DNA of 64,000 nucleotides, taken from assembly GCA_032158125.1 (NCBI GenBank), contig JASKOT010000009.1, positions 1-64,000 on the forward strand. The letters are read 5' to 3'. Below, piece after piece: positions 11,113 through 24,063 of the stretch. Within the stretch, counting starts at the first letter, position 1, and every line of letters begins with the position of its first letter. The position numbers and the translations under genes are program-made. The stretch comes from Papiliotrema nemorosa (lineage: Eukaryota > Basidiomycota > Tremellomycetes > Tremellales > Rhynchogastremaceae). The notes under the pieces were generated by a model. That model made no database searches. It saw only the letters and a program-made list of their open reading frames with translations, and was not told the origin of the DNA.

Positions 11113-13089
11113 ATGACAACTCACAACGATGTCTCGACATTACAGTCCAACCGACTGGGTGCCAAAAGCGAATTGGACCAGATCGAAACCGTCGTTGCAA
11201 ACGACAACAAAGTAGAGTTGGACCCCATCGAACAAAACCCTAGTGACGTTGTGGTCTCCGCATACGCCGACCTGACTACCAAAGAGACGGTCGTCAAGTT
11301 CAAACGCTTGTTCATTATCGGTTTCTTGGTCTCGTTTTCGGGTGTTTACCTTGGATTCACCCTCACCGTTCCCGGGAGCATCGTCGCCAATCAAGGTAAG
11401 TCTACTCAATTTTGCTTGCTGGATACAGACCAAGAGACAAATTGGCTAATTACAAGGCTTTGTCAACCAATTCGGAACGGTCATCGATGCTCAAGGCAAG
11501 CTTGAGCTCAACGCTCAATACGTTGGCTTGTGGAGCGCCATCAACTTTGTGTCCCAAGTTCTCTTTCAGTTCATCTCGCCGTTTTCAGCCAATCGTTTAG
11601 GGCTCAAGTTCAACATGTACGTCTTTTCCGCTCTTATCACCATTGTGAGTCACAGTCCTCCGAAAGCGCGGCTTCCTCGGCAGTTGCCTATTCAATGTCC
11701 AAGGTTGATGTATCAAGGCGACTGTGCTCGAGATCGTAGCGAAGACGTGGTGGCACTACCTCATGTACGTGTTCTTGGCCGACGCTACTCGGGATACCAG
11801 GTTGACAAGCAGCGCAAAGATCTTTTGCGGTTTTGCAGCTGGGTTTATCGGCACCAGCGTTATGGCGTATGTCTCCGAGATCACCATGTCAAAGATGCGA
11901 GGGGTTCATCTCTCCGCCTTTTCATTCGCCTATGCAGTCGGACAAGGTGCTTGCGCCATCGCGTTGGAGATTATCAATAGAGTATGATCCTTGATCATTC
12001 ACCAGTCTGAGCTGATAACTAGTCTACACCGCTCGATTATCGTCGAGCTTTCTACGCCGAATTCGCCATTCTCGGTGTCTGGCTGCCTATCCTCGTCTGG
12101 CTTCCAGAGTCTCCGGCCTGGTATTACAAAAGAGGTCGACACGATGACGCTCGAAAGTCATGCAAAAGACTGATCGGTAATGTCGACGGCTATGACTGGG
12201 ACCGAGAATACGCTGTGCTTAGTCAGGAGATGGATGCCTCTCTGATGTTAACTCAGAAAGCGAGCAGAATGGGCATCGTCGCGTGTTTCAAGGGGACCAA
12301 CTTTATACCAACGTTTTTTTCCACCAACCCGTTATCGTTGCTGGTTAATAAACCCCCCCCCCCCCCCCCCCCCCCGTGACATTACTTACTCTTCTCAGAA
12401 CTTTGTCGGTGGTCCGCTCATGTTCAACGTACCCTACTTTTACAGCTTGATCGGATTGGAAAATGTCGCGTTCACCAGCAACCTCATCGTCACTGGTGTG
12501 CTCATGGGGGGTATCCTAGTCTCGTTCTACCTCGTGGACAAGGTTGGTAGACGACCATTACTTCTGAGTGGAGGCGCAGCAATGTCGGCCTGTGTCTTTG
12601 TCGTGGGTGGTCTCGGCTTTACCTCAATTACCCCTGGAGTCGGTCGGGTACTAGTTGCCATGAGCTCGATTTGGGTCTTCGCCTACGCCATCTCGGTCGC
12701 GCCGATCGGGTGGTTATCGTTGGTGGAAAACTCGTCTCCTATGCTCCGGGCTCAGACAGCCGGTATCGCGGCGGTCATGCAGTCGTGCAGTGGGGTACTT
12801 TTCGTAAGTCCTGATGCTTCACCTCCTTGAGCGGCTCGAGTCCTAACATCAGAATTACACCGTCCCCCTCATGCTGTCAGATCAATACGCTGGATGGGGT
12901 TCCAAGATTGGATTCTTTTTCGGCCCACTTGCAGCCTTGTTCACCATACTCGTGTGGTTCACCGTGCCGGAGACCAAAGGTAGAACCTATGCCGAGCTTG
13001 ACGAGCTCTACGAGCGCCGCATTCCAGCTTGGCGCTTTGACAAGGAAAAAACAACGGCTCAACAAGCAGCGGAAGCGCTCAATGCTTAA
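11113..13089 (+). CDS. MFS sugar/H+ symporter (alpha-glucoside/hexose transporter type)
   Basis: The product is a 12-helix plasma-membrane sugar transporter of the fungal sugar porter family. It begins MTTHNDVSTLQSNRLGAK with a long hydrophilic N-terminus. Hallmarks are WLPESPAWYYKRGR before the central loop, DKVGRRPLLLSGG after helix 8, and PETKGRTYAELDELYERRIPAW at the C-terminus, the PETKGR signature. PLDYRRAFYAEFAILGVWLPI and FVGGPLMFNVPYFYSLIG resemble the maltose/alpha-glucoside branch. Several short introns are present. The one at about 12343-12399 contains a run of 23 C and starts with the weak donor GTTAAT. The gene diverges from a secreted hydrolase-like gene and sits near GH1 and GH32 enzymes, which suggests uptake of oligosaccharides or their products. 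Confidence 0.85.
12353..12375 (+). repeat. Poly-C tract (23 C) inside a transporter intron
   Basis: Twenty-three consecutive C follow GTTAATAAA, just inside the inferred intron. The flanking exons read normally, so the coding sequence is not shifted. The length may be unreliable because homopolymers this long are often assembly artefacts. Confidence 0.8.
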
Positions 13090-13485
13090 GGTCTTTGAGT
13101 ATGCTTTCAGTTTGACGCAAAGAAGGCGGTGAAGTGATGATGGGCTTGATCGGACCGATCGCAGAGAGTGGGTGGGGGATGGGAAGCTGGATCCCTTAGT
13201 GGAATTTTGGTCAGTACTGTAACCTGGTTCATAAACACGGGAATGCGATGGAATTGCTCGCATGTGTGTCATTGCCCGGCCCTCTGATCGGCCCAGCCAG
13301 CCGAAGCGTTCCATTAGGTTTGGGCCTTCAGCTTTGAGAAAGAGAATAAGGTATTGCATGGCCATGATGATCTCCGATACACCATTTTGCGAGGTGATTG
13401 TGACAGGACCTAGTCGTCGGATAGAGAGTACAACGCTTCGATGCGAGAGAGAAAGGTCAAATATTGAGCTGTAATCAGCGGACCG
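13090..13485. other. Convergent 3' spacer
   Basis: This separates the stop codons of the plus-strand transporter and the minus-strand regulator. No gene was recognised. Confidence 0.5.
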
Positions 13486-15449
13486 TTACATCCTTGACAC
13501 ACCCAGATAATTCTGTGCCTTCGTCCCCCGTTCTGAAGTTACACCTTCTTCGAAATCTTCCAACAAAACAGCAGCAACATAGCGGATCTTGGTCACCGCA
13601 GGCAAGGAGTTGACAGCTTAGGCGTGAGTGACTTGTGTACTTATAGCTCACCTATCAGCTCCAGCGGCAGAGAGCGTATCACATGCAAAAGGTCTAACAA
13701 GATGCGATCTTTGGCGTCGTAGAGGGGAGATCGCATATGGTTGATAGGATGAGCGAGCTTGAAGAGATATTCTTGATGTTGTATGCCGACAAACTTGACG
13801 CATAGCTATCATCAGCTTCATCGACAAAAGACACCGACGTGTGTGATATAAAGATTGGCCTGTTGTATGATGAAAGCTCGTTTTGGATCGTTTGTAATTA
13901 AGCGAGAGCCTGGTTGAAATTGGGGTAGACCTTCGATGAGATAGTCGGGAAACGTTCGCAAGTCTGGTGAGGCGACTTCCAGGCGGGAGAGGATTAAGTG
14001 GGGCGGACAATCTTTCAGGACATCATCGAGGTCGTTGAGCACAATCGCCAACTCTGCCTGGCGGAGTGCAATGCCGCTTCCCCGGGGCACACAGCTGTAG
14101 TCCCGTTCTCTGAGCTCTATGATCTTTCCAGCGACTATAGTCAGGGCATCACTGGATCTCTGACCCACATTTCCAGATTTTGGTGATGTAAACGAATCCG
14201 TCCGTCACATTCGCCAATCCCCGGTCAAACCCATTTGACCACCTATGATCAGCTCAGACAAGAGGCAGGCATACGCACGAGGCGGGAGGCTCATTGGTGG
14301 AAATGAGGTCCTCGGGGGGCAGTAATGTCACTTGACCTTCGGACAGCGCGCCTGATCGGTCTCCAGTGAAGACCAGCCACCACATTCGCCTGAACATTTC
14401 CGCGTCTGAAGGCTCCATCTTGGCGTACGTGTCTTCCTTGTGTAGTTGCAGAGCGAGAACGAGGGCGACATTCATCCCATGGTACTGTCTTGACATCATA
14501 TGCTCGCCAGAAGCGTACGAGACGAAACCAAGACTGGTTGTTAGGGGCACGTGAGATGTCAGCTTACCAATAGGATATGAAGAGCCTGTTCAGCGTAACT
14601 GTTTGGTATGGCTCGAGTAGGAATGCCCTCGCGCGGATAGTACATTTCTTCACTAGACTCCTGACTCCACTCTTATCCATGGGAAACAATTGATGTGGGA
14701 CTTGAACAGCCGTGAAAGCCACCAAAGCCATGACCATGGCTATCCATTCTTGTTCCCCTGCTTGCTCCTCGCGCTTCCTTGCGAGATCCTGCATGAGGTC
14801 TGACCATGATGGAAAGGGAACGATGCAGAGGATGTAGTCGTGGAAGAAGCCAAGAATGGTCATAAGGATATTTCGAGGGAGGAGATCATCGAGAGGATTC
14901 GATGCGTAGAAGAAGGGTTGGTGGGGGGACATAGGGGAGCGAGTGACTGCCAGAAAGTGATCAGATGCTGAGGATCAGCCTTGCAGACTCGCAAACCTTT
15001 CGCCATACGTACAGGCATCACCCGAAGGTGATACATACGGCACACTGTGCTGATCAGCATCCCGGCTCATGGTCATATCCTCATTGATCGACGCAGCCAG
15101 CGGATCGGCGGTGGATCGACGTGCTCGGAACCCAGGTTTCGGTCCTGGCTTCTTGGCTCGATATGTGCTGTGACCTAGTACCAAGTCAGCTTGCACGCTT
15201 GAGGTATGCTCACAAGTCACTCCTGATCGCTCACACGGCTCGCAGGCCGTGCGCGACGGAAGTCTAACACATTTGACTCTTGAATTCAGCGCAAAGACTG
15301 GAAGGATGTCCTACTTGCGGGATCTGCATGCTGTCAAGTCAGTACGCGCCCTGTTGTCAAGCAAGAGGGATCTACTCACCATCGCAAGAGATAGTCTTGC
15401 CAGATGCGATCTGTCCATCCTGCGACCCCGTTCCATCCAGACTACTCAT
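13486..15449 (-). CDS. Zn2Cys6 fungal transcription factor
   Basis: The spliced N-terminus has a full zinc cluster, CDACRSRKVKC followed by ACEPCERSGVTCEH, with CX2CX6C...CX2CX6C spacing, then a basic linker (AKKPGPKPGFRARR). Two introns split the cluster; the second joins CRSRK to VKC. The start is the ATG at 15447-15449 (MSSLDGTGSQDGQIASGK). The middle has the fungal-specific regulatory region (MLISTVCRMYHLRVMP, then YHGMNVALVLALQLHKEDTY and EMFRRMWWLVFTGDR). The last exon follows a 35-bp intron and ends GTKAQNYLGVSRM. It should be a nuclear DNA-binding activator or repressor recognising CGG-type sites. It lies directly downstream of the GH1 gene on the same strand and close to the sugar transporter, so it is the likely local regulator of this carbohydrate block. 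Confidence 0.85.
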
Positions 15450-15629
15450 CTCGACATGGTATAAAGGCAACAACGAACAAACTCATCATCCGGGTTTATG
15501 CCGACCCTCTCAATCTGTAGTCCCTCCGACGAGACTGTCCGAACTGGCAAATAATGTAGCATGGAGGATCATCAGGAATGGGCATAGCTATATACGATTG
15601 CAGAATGTATAGCAACAATGCATGTACCA

Positions 15630-17339
<1,710 letters not shown>

Positions 17340-17850
17340 GCTGGGGATACTATTAGTCTTGCTTGGGGAAATGCGCTGTCACGAACGTACCCATATATAT
17401 CGACACACATCGCCCGAGCTCGTGGACATATCGCCAAGCGTATGCGTCTAGGACTGTGCACATTGCCATACGGAAAACAGAAAGTGCGGAGGAACAGACA
17501 TCCACCGAGGGGAGAATTGGCGAAGCGGTTGCACGGAAGATCTGGCAACGCGCATCCAAGATCGTCCGAGAATTCCACCGACGATGGATTCCATCCAATA
17601 ATCGCCAGGGACAGATCCTATGCTTGAATTGAGTACTCTACTGGAGGGTGACGGGGGTCAGGTGAAAGACAGGACGGGTTGATGCAGAGTGTCATAGTAA
17701 TTTCGAATACCGGGATCTCCGTTCGTACTGCCCGACGAGGAGGTACATACCGCTTCAATACCTTCATACTATCAAGGTCTGGATCCGACGCAAAGGGAGG
17801 CTGACTGTGGGACCTGCGAGCCACTGTGGTTGCGCAACTATCATAGACTA
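17340..17850. other. Spacer between GH32 and GH1 genes
   Basis: It holds the GH1 promoter and the GH32 3' end. No coding sequence was recognised. Confidence 0.5.
17393..17400 (-). promoter_or_regulatory. TATA box of the GH1 gene
   Basis: ATATATAT lies 54-61 bp upstream of the minus-strand ATG at 17339. Confidence 0.45.
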
Positions 17851-19822
17851 CTATGAAAGGCCTATGTCGCTCATCTCCCATGCCTCCAGTGTTGACACCT
17901 TCCATCCTTCGGTGACGTCCAGCCTGAACCAATTGGCGTCTTTCGGCGCGTAAACTCTGGTCGACAAAGCGATTCTATCATTTACAAACAGCTCGATCGT
18001 ATCCCGGTCAACAAAGACTCTCATCTGGAGTCGTTCGATGTCCCCGTTCTTGAATCGCAGCAGGGTGAATGGCGCCTGCTCATTCTGTGCGCATATTCCT
18101 GAGTACTGGTCAGTCTGTGGAGACGAGTTCTCGCGTCCTATTGTGATGCGTTCACCGGTTAGAGAGCATGTGATGCGGGTTTCGACCGTGGTCGAGGAAT
18201 CCGGGTCGGATCGAAGAATAAAGGAAATGTCGTTCGGAGAATCAGACTCAGTCGAGGCAATGAGCAATAGCTCGAAGCATTCGGGCATCTGTCGGCTTCT
18301 TTGATCGTCGGACAGTAATGCCGAACCTCGTAGCGAGGTCAATTCCTCCAAAGGCTCTACGCCCAGCGTCACTAGCCTCTGCACTTGCTCTCCTTGCTGT
18401 TCGACTGTTTTGACCTCGAAAGACCCGATGGCTTTCAGATCGGTTCCTAGCGTGCCCAGCACTCGATCATACACCTTCAGACTCAACTGTCGCGGTAGAC
18501 CCAGACATCCCGTCCAACCTTTTCTCTCGGCTTGCTCGTCCGTCAAGTCGAGCTCTACCAACCAGCCCCACGCGATGCGCCTGCCATCGGGATGAGGGAA
18601 GGTTGCAAAGGCGTATAGTTCCGCCCAGTCTAGCAGTCCTCCGGTAGCGTATTCCATGTCTATTCGATCCAGGGTTTGATTTGGAGAGTGTCCGTTGGCC
18701 TTGTTCGAGGCGGTGCCAGCATTATCCGATATACGAGTCATAAACCAGTGAACATATCTCGCATCCCGCTCTTTCCTGCCCGGGTTCCGCTTTTTATACT
18801 CCATCGCCGGCTGCCTCGATGAACCACCTTCCGTTCCCAGTATACAAATGTCCCGGTGCTCCTCAGATCTTTCGTCTCGCAGGGGAATGATCGTCGCACA
18901 CTCCCAGTTGGCCCCGAGATCTGCAGTCCAGGCGTGTGGTATGACACCGCGCGGATACGTTTGGCCTAATGTGGATAAGTATGTCCATTCGAGCATGTTG
19001 CGAGGATTGACGTCGTACAGGAAGAGCCGAGGTCCTTCCTCTCCACTCGTCGAACCTGAAGCACGTTGCACGCCGCCCGAAATAAGGGCATAAACTCCTT
19101 GACCCTCTGGACGGCCCAGAAGACGATCAAGAGAGTGCCAGCCTACGACAGACGGATCACGGAAGCCAGTGACAGTGAGATGAGTGGGTTCGGCAGAGAT
19201 GATTGGGTTGGACGAGTGTTTTGTCCCTATACAATTAGCTGACATTACCGTTGAACTCACAAGTTTGTCCACCATCATTGCTTACCGCGCATGCAACTCC
19301 CTCTTGACCCCTCCCATGCTCCCTCGTCCAATGTATCGGCAGTTTAGGCACCGACGTGTAAAATATCGCGACCTGATCCTTCACATCCGATGGCTTTATA
19401 TCTGACTTGACAACGGGTCCGGGGTGGAAGCAACCAGTAAATATACCCTCTTTGTCGTATGGCTGGTCTGGCCGAAAGACAGGCTGTGGATGAGTCTTTG
19501 GAGGGGCAGGCGGAAGAGCATCAATGTACATACCTCGTCGCCTACTTGCTCCCAACGAACAAGGTCCTTGCTCCTGACATGGCCCCACGAGATATCGTCC
19601 CACAGATGAGAGTGGGGATTCCATTGATACATGAGCGTAAACTCGTATGATGATGGTATGTAGCCCGGAGCGCATGGATCATTCATCCCTGATGGTCAGC
19701 CGGGGACCTCACCGACGCGAGAGCTTGCTGGGTGAAGACTCACATCCTCTGGGGGCGACGACGTGGTATCTGGGTCGGCCGAGTGACACATCTGCTGTCT
19801 TTGAATTCTCGCAGCTAGTCAT
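17851..19822 (-). CDS. GH32 beta-fructofuranosidase (invertase/inulinase family)
   Basis: The enzyme hydrolyses beta-fructosides such as sucrose or fructans. Splicing GRPRYHVVAPRG to the next exon gives WMNDP, the nucleophile motif. Further motifs are YQWNPHSHLWDDISWGH, a FHPGPV segment, VTGFRDPSVVGW (transition-state Asp) and NWECATIIPL (acid/base Glu). GLLDWAELYAFATFPHPDGRRIAWGW closes the propeller, and a C-terminal beta-sandwich ends MSDIGLS. The chosen start is the ATG at 19820-19822 (MTSCENSKTADVSLG); there is no signal peptide, so it seems intracellular, unlike classical secreted invertase. A longer upstream frame with an ATG near 20005 lacks support but could add an N-terminus. Tandem with the GH1 gene, it widens the range of imported sugars the block could process. 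Confidence 0.85.
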
Positions 19823-20217
19823 TTTCCCGGAGATGACAAGTCGTACAAGCTGATGTAGATAACAGACCTTGAGCGAGCTAGTCGGGATCGTCGAGAGTGA
19901 CACGCAAATTCGGGGAGGCCTGGATCCTCTCTGACGAGCTTGTCGGTGTATCGTCGGCGACTAATAGAGATCTTCCGAGGGTCCGCTCCGGGGCCAGACA
20001 TCATGCACACAGGACAAAGACCACGCTGAGACTGCATGACGCCGGTTCCAAGTGAGCTCCGAGTAGAGCAAGCACGAGGATTGGAGGCAATGTCATTCGT
20101 GAAGTCGAGCTGCAAATGTCATTCGAAGTTAGTCCTTCGCGTGTCACTTCGTTCATGTCGTCAAACAGTGTCCCCTCTTCTATGGAATCTACTCTATGAT
20201 CTATAGGTGTTCCATGC
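19823..20217. other. Spacer upstream of the GH32 gene
   Basis: It contains the GH32 promoter and the 3' end of the A-T-R-R gene. A minus-strand frame here could be an extra 5' exon of GH32, but I could not support it. Confidence 0.4.
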
Positions 20218-23200
20218 TTAGATTGGCTCATCCCTGGGCTCAATCAAAATTTCATTCACCGCAACGTGCTCCGGCTGGCACACTGCGTAGACGATGGACG
20301 CCGCAACGTCCTCTGCATCCAACACCTTTGCACCCGTCGGTTCTCCGTACTTTTTAATCGCCTCGGCATCTGTCGACATGCCCAACAACTCGGTGGCTGT
20401 GTTGCCCGGCTGGATCGAGGTGACTCGAAGTCCCGTACCCGCCGTCTCGACTCGCAGGGCTTGAAGTGTCGCTTCGACAAAGAACTTGCTTGCAGAATAT
20501 ACACCGAGACCAGGGAAAACCTTTCGACCGGCATCGGACGAGATGGCCACAAAATGACCCACCCCCCGGCTCAACATGCCAGGCACTGTCGATGAAATGC
20601 AATGTAACAGACCTTTGCAATTGACGTCGACGGTTCGCTCCCAATCTTCAGTCTGCACGTTGGCCATCATGGTGAAGTACATGACTCCAGCGCAGCTGAC
20701 CATGATGTCGACGGGTCCAAAGTGTTTGGTGGAGGTTGCGAGGAGACTCTCAACTTGCTGTCGATCGGTGACGTCCGTCTTGTGGGCGAGAACCTGACCT
20801 CCAGAAGCAACAATCTTGCGCTTGACGCCCTCGAGTGCGTCGGTTCGTCGTGCTGCGAGTACCACTCGAGCTCCCTCCTTGGCGAGGCCGACAGCAACAG
20901 CGGCGCCGATACCAGAAGAGGCTCCGGTGATGACTGCGACTTTGCCTCCGAGACGACCTTTGACCTTTCCACCACCGACACCATTTGCCAAGCGCCGAGG
21001 TCCGTGGTTGAGCCATCCACGGGCGAAAAAGTCCCTCATGTACGTCTCCAACAGAGAGCCGTCGATCTGCGGACGACGAATGCCGTATAACGCCAAGGCC
21101 TCACGCGTTGCATCGTCCTTGAGAACAGTGACAGATTGAAGACCCTCGATGGTAGGCATACCGCCGCGAAGGATATCCACGGTGAAGGGCACATCCCGGA
21201 GTTTCCCATTACCCCTCTTTTCGTTCCACAATGAAACCCAATCATCCCATGGCAGTCTCGAGGTGTTGTATCCGAGCTCACTGAGCGAGTCGAACAAGCT
21301 GCTGGCCGATACTGGATTCGAGTCGCCCAAGTGGTAGACAAGTTGATCGGTCTCGGTATGGTCGGCAAGCGTGATGATTGCGTCGGTGACGTGGTCAGCG
21401 GGGGTCATTTCCGCAAACCACTGGTCGATTTCCGGAGCGCAGCCGAGTTGGAGAGACTCGACGATGAGAGCGTTGAGCAGGTCGTATGTGTTGCAAGAAC
21501 CAGTCACACTGTGTCCACTGATCGTCCCGGGTCGGTAGATTTTGACAGGCATCCCGCGACGTGAAGCTTCGCAGACCAGCTTTTCGGCCACCCACTTGGT
21601 CTGTCCATAACCATCGAGTAGCTTCTCTGGAACATCCTCGAGCTCAACCATAGCGCCTTCGGACCACCCTTCCAGCGAAGGAACCAAAACTCCGTTGGTC
21701 GAGATATGGTGAAGCGTTGCCCCACTGATTGAAGCGAGTCGCAGGATCTCTCGAGTACCGCCGACATTTGCATTACGCAGGGCAGCATACGGATACACTA
21801 AGTTGACGGTCGCGGCGGCATGAATAATGACCTCGATGCGGGATGCGACCTGCGCGAAGACATCTGTGGAAAGGCCCAGCTGTTTGCCGGAAAGATTACC
21901 AGGAAGCACCTCCATTCGTTCCAGCATATTGTCATCCCACAACCCAAGATCGACCAGGTTCTTCCTAATACGTGCCAGACCAGCGGGTCTGCAATCGTCG
22001 GATGGATCGGTGAATCTGACTAGACAGATGATAGTCGCCGACGTGTGCTGAATGAGCGACTTGAGCAGGAAGGCCCCGAGAAACCCAGTCGCCCCGGTCA
22101 GCAGTACAGTACTAGCCTCGCTGAGTTGTCGCATCGGTGTACCGTTGGACTTGATGTCCTCGTCGAGTTGAATATCGGCGGACAGTACCGCGGGTAAGTC
22201 TGATTGTACAGCCGCAGTGTGACCATCCCGCGCGTCTCGGATCACACTCACATGCCCTTGCAGGGTTGGTGTTCCGGCGAGAGGGGCGAGGGGAACCGAG
22301 AACCCAAATTCTTTGGTAAAGCGATTGGCCAAAATGGCAAGGACCAGCGAGTGACCGCCTAGATCGAAAAAGTCGTGTTCCTCCTTGATGGCCCCTGCAG
22401 GCATGTTGAGCACCTCGGACCAGAGTCGGATGACCGTTTCCACCTTTATCTCCGTGTTGGCTTCCTTCTCTACTGCACTCATAGGCGTTCTGGGACTCGG
22501 TGGGGGTGGAAGAGCTTTGAGGTCGATCTTACCGGATACACCGTGTGTAGGCAAAACCTCCATTTCTACCCAGAGCGCCGGGATCATATATAGGGCAAGA
22601 TGTGAACCGAGAGCACGCCGAGCAGCCGGACTGATACCCGATTCGTCGACCACCAGATCTGCTCGGTCCCTCTTGTCATCGGTATCCCGGACAAAGTATG
22701 CAACGAGCTGCCTTTCGAGACCGTCTCCCCAGGCGGTGACTGCGCAATCCCGCACTGCGAGGTGCTTTACAATAGCAGTTTCCACGGCACCAGGTTGAAC
22801 AGTGTACCCACGGGTCTTGATCATTCCCCCAGCTCGTCCAGTGATTTCCAGCAAACCCGAAGGCAAAAGTCGAGCCAGATCCCCAGTTTTGTACATTCGC
22901 GCTCCATCCTTGCTGACAAATGGATCGGGTGTGAATGCCTTGGCGGTTGTCTCCGGCAGATTGAGGTACCCTCGTGCGAGCAAGTCACCTCCGACGTAGA
23001 GCTCGCCGCTGACATTATTGCCAAGTCTGTTACCAGACTCATCCAGGATGTACACGTGATCTGGATCCATGGGCGGTCCGACAGGACAGACACGAGCTTC
23101 GTAGTCGACAAAGGTGCGGATGTCTCCAGCGGCGACTTCGTGCGTCTCACTGGCACTGTAGACGTTGAGGAGCCGAGTATGAGGTAGCGCCCTGACAGCC

Positions 23201-24063
23201 CGACGACATAGGTCGGTGGTGACAACTTCACCGTTGAGCCACAGGGTGCGAAGGTCGGGTACCTGTTGATGTAGGTCAGGGTATCGAGAGAGGACAGTGG
23301 AAAGGAGAGTTGGAGTCATCAAGGTCTCGGTGACATGTTTTGCGGCGAGAATAGCAATCAGGGCGGTGGGATCATAACTGGCCTTGTCCGGGATGGCAAC
23401 GACAGTTGCACCTCGGATCAGTGGCCGCAACATCTCCCAGACGAAAAAGACATTGCATGCGACTCGATCTGAGGGGGACAGATCGGAGAGTTGGAAGCGG
23501 AGGTCATAGGAGAGTACCGCAGCTCGATGAGGGTTGGCGATACCTTTGGGTTGTCCTGTCGTACCGGAAGAGTAGGAGACAAAGGCAAGTCGGTCGAGGT
23601 CATTATCAGAGGGCAAGGGAGGGAGTTGAAGGTCGTCCACATGTTCATACTCCTTAGCATATCCTCCCGGCGTGTCAATCGCGATGACCGCAACGTCCGA
23701 TTTGATATGCTCGACATGTGCCATTTGCGTGAGGACAACAGCGGGTTTGGCGTCCTCGATCACATCTCGCAATAGGCTGGAAGGATAGGCGAGTTCGAGC
23801 ACAAGGAAAGCACCACCTGCCCGAAGCGCAGCGAGGGACGCAATGACATAATCGGCGCTCCTATGCATGAGGATGCCGACAAGACTGTCACGTCCAACCC
23901 CATGATATCGGCGTATGTGACTGGCGAGAGCCGCGGTCTCTTCCTCCAGCTGTACGTAGGTCAGGGACCTTGTCTCATCTTCGAGAGCGAGCGCATCGGG
24001 AGTCTCTCTTGCCTGACGAACGAAGAGCGCCGCGAGGTCTGTAGTCACATCGAGTCGGGACAT
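20218..24063 (-). CDS. NRPS-like A-T-R-R reductase (glycine betaine reductase type)
   Basis: This is a single uninterrupted frame of 1281 codons from the ATG at 24061-24063; the frame continues upstream but without an ATG. Domains in order: adenylation (FVSYSSGTTGQPKG, WLNGEVV, YKTGDLARLL, GRAGGMIKTRGY), thiolation (DFFDLGGHSLVLAIL, phosphopantetheine Ser), NADPH thioester reductase (VLLTGATGFLGAFLL, DGYGQTKWVAEKL) and a second short-chain dehydrogenase (VAVITGASSGIGAA, YSASKFFVEA). There is no condensation domain. This A-T-R1-R2 order matches the fungal carboxylate reductase characterised in Aspergillus, which activates glycine betaine and reduces it in two steps to choline. The first reductase would release the aldehyde and the second reduce it to the alcohol. 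Function here is inferred from architecture. Lack of introns is unusual beside its heavily spliced neighbours. Confidence 0.8.
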   Translation of the reverse strand: MSRLDVTTDLAALFVRQARETPDALALEDETRSLTYVQLEEETAALASHIRRYHGVGRDSLVGILMHRSADYVIASLAALRAGGAFLVLELAYPSSLLRDVIEDAKPAVVLTQMAHVEHIKSDVAVIAIDTPGGYAKEYEHVDDLQLPPLPSDNDLDRLAFVSYSSGTTGQPKGIANPHRAAVLSYDLRFQLSDLSPSDRVACNVFFVWEMLRPLIRGATVVAIPDKASYDPTALIAILAAKHVTETLMTPTLLSTVLSRYPDLHQQVPDLRTLWLNGEVVTTDLCRRAVRALPHTRLLNVYSASETHEVAAGDIRTFVDYEARVCPVGPPMDPDHVYILDESGNRLGNNVSGELYVGGDLLARGYLNLPETTAKAFTPDPFVSKDGARMYKTGDLARLLPSGLLEITGRAGGMIKTRGYTVQPGAVETAIVKHLAVRDCAVTAWGDGLERQLVAYFVRDTDDKRDRADLVVDESGISPAARRALGSHLALYMIPALWVEMEVLPTHGVSGKIDLKALPPPPSPRTPMSAVEKEANTEIKVETVIRLWSEVLNMPAGAIKEEHDFFDLGGHSLVLAILANRFTKEFGFSVPLAPLAGTPTLQGHVSVIRDARDGHTAAVQSDLPAVLSADIQLDEDIKSNGTPMRQLSEASTVLLTGATGFLGAFLLKSLIQHTSATIICLVRFTDPSDDCRPAGLARIRKNLVDLGLWDDNMLERMEVLPGNLSGKQLGLSTDVFAQVASRIEVIIHAAATVNLVYPYAALRNANVGGTREILRLASISGATLHHISTNGVLVPSLEGWSEGAMVELEDVPEKLLDGYGQTKWVAEKLVCEASRRGMPVKIYRPGTISGHSVTGSCNTYDLLNALIVESLQLGCAPEIDQWFAEMTPADHVTDAIITLADHTETDQLVYHLGDSNPVSASSLFDSLSELGYNTSRLPWDDWVSLWNEKRGNGKLRDVPFTVDILRGGMPTIEGLQSVTVLKDDATREALALYGIRRPQIDGSLLETYMRDFFARGWLNHGPRRLANGVGGGKVKGRLGGKVAVITGASSGIGAAVAVGLAKEGARVVLAARRTDALEGVKRKIVASGGQVLAHKTDVTDRQQVESLLATSTKHFGPVDIMVSCAGVMYFTMMANVQTEDWERTVDVNCKGLLHCISSTVPGMLSRGVGHFVAISSDAGRKVFPGLGVYSASKFFVEATLQALRVETAGTGLRVTSIQPGNTATELLGMSTDAEAIKKYGEPTGAKVLDAEDVAASIVYAVCQPEHVAVNEILIEPRDEPI

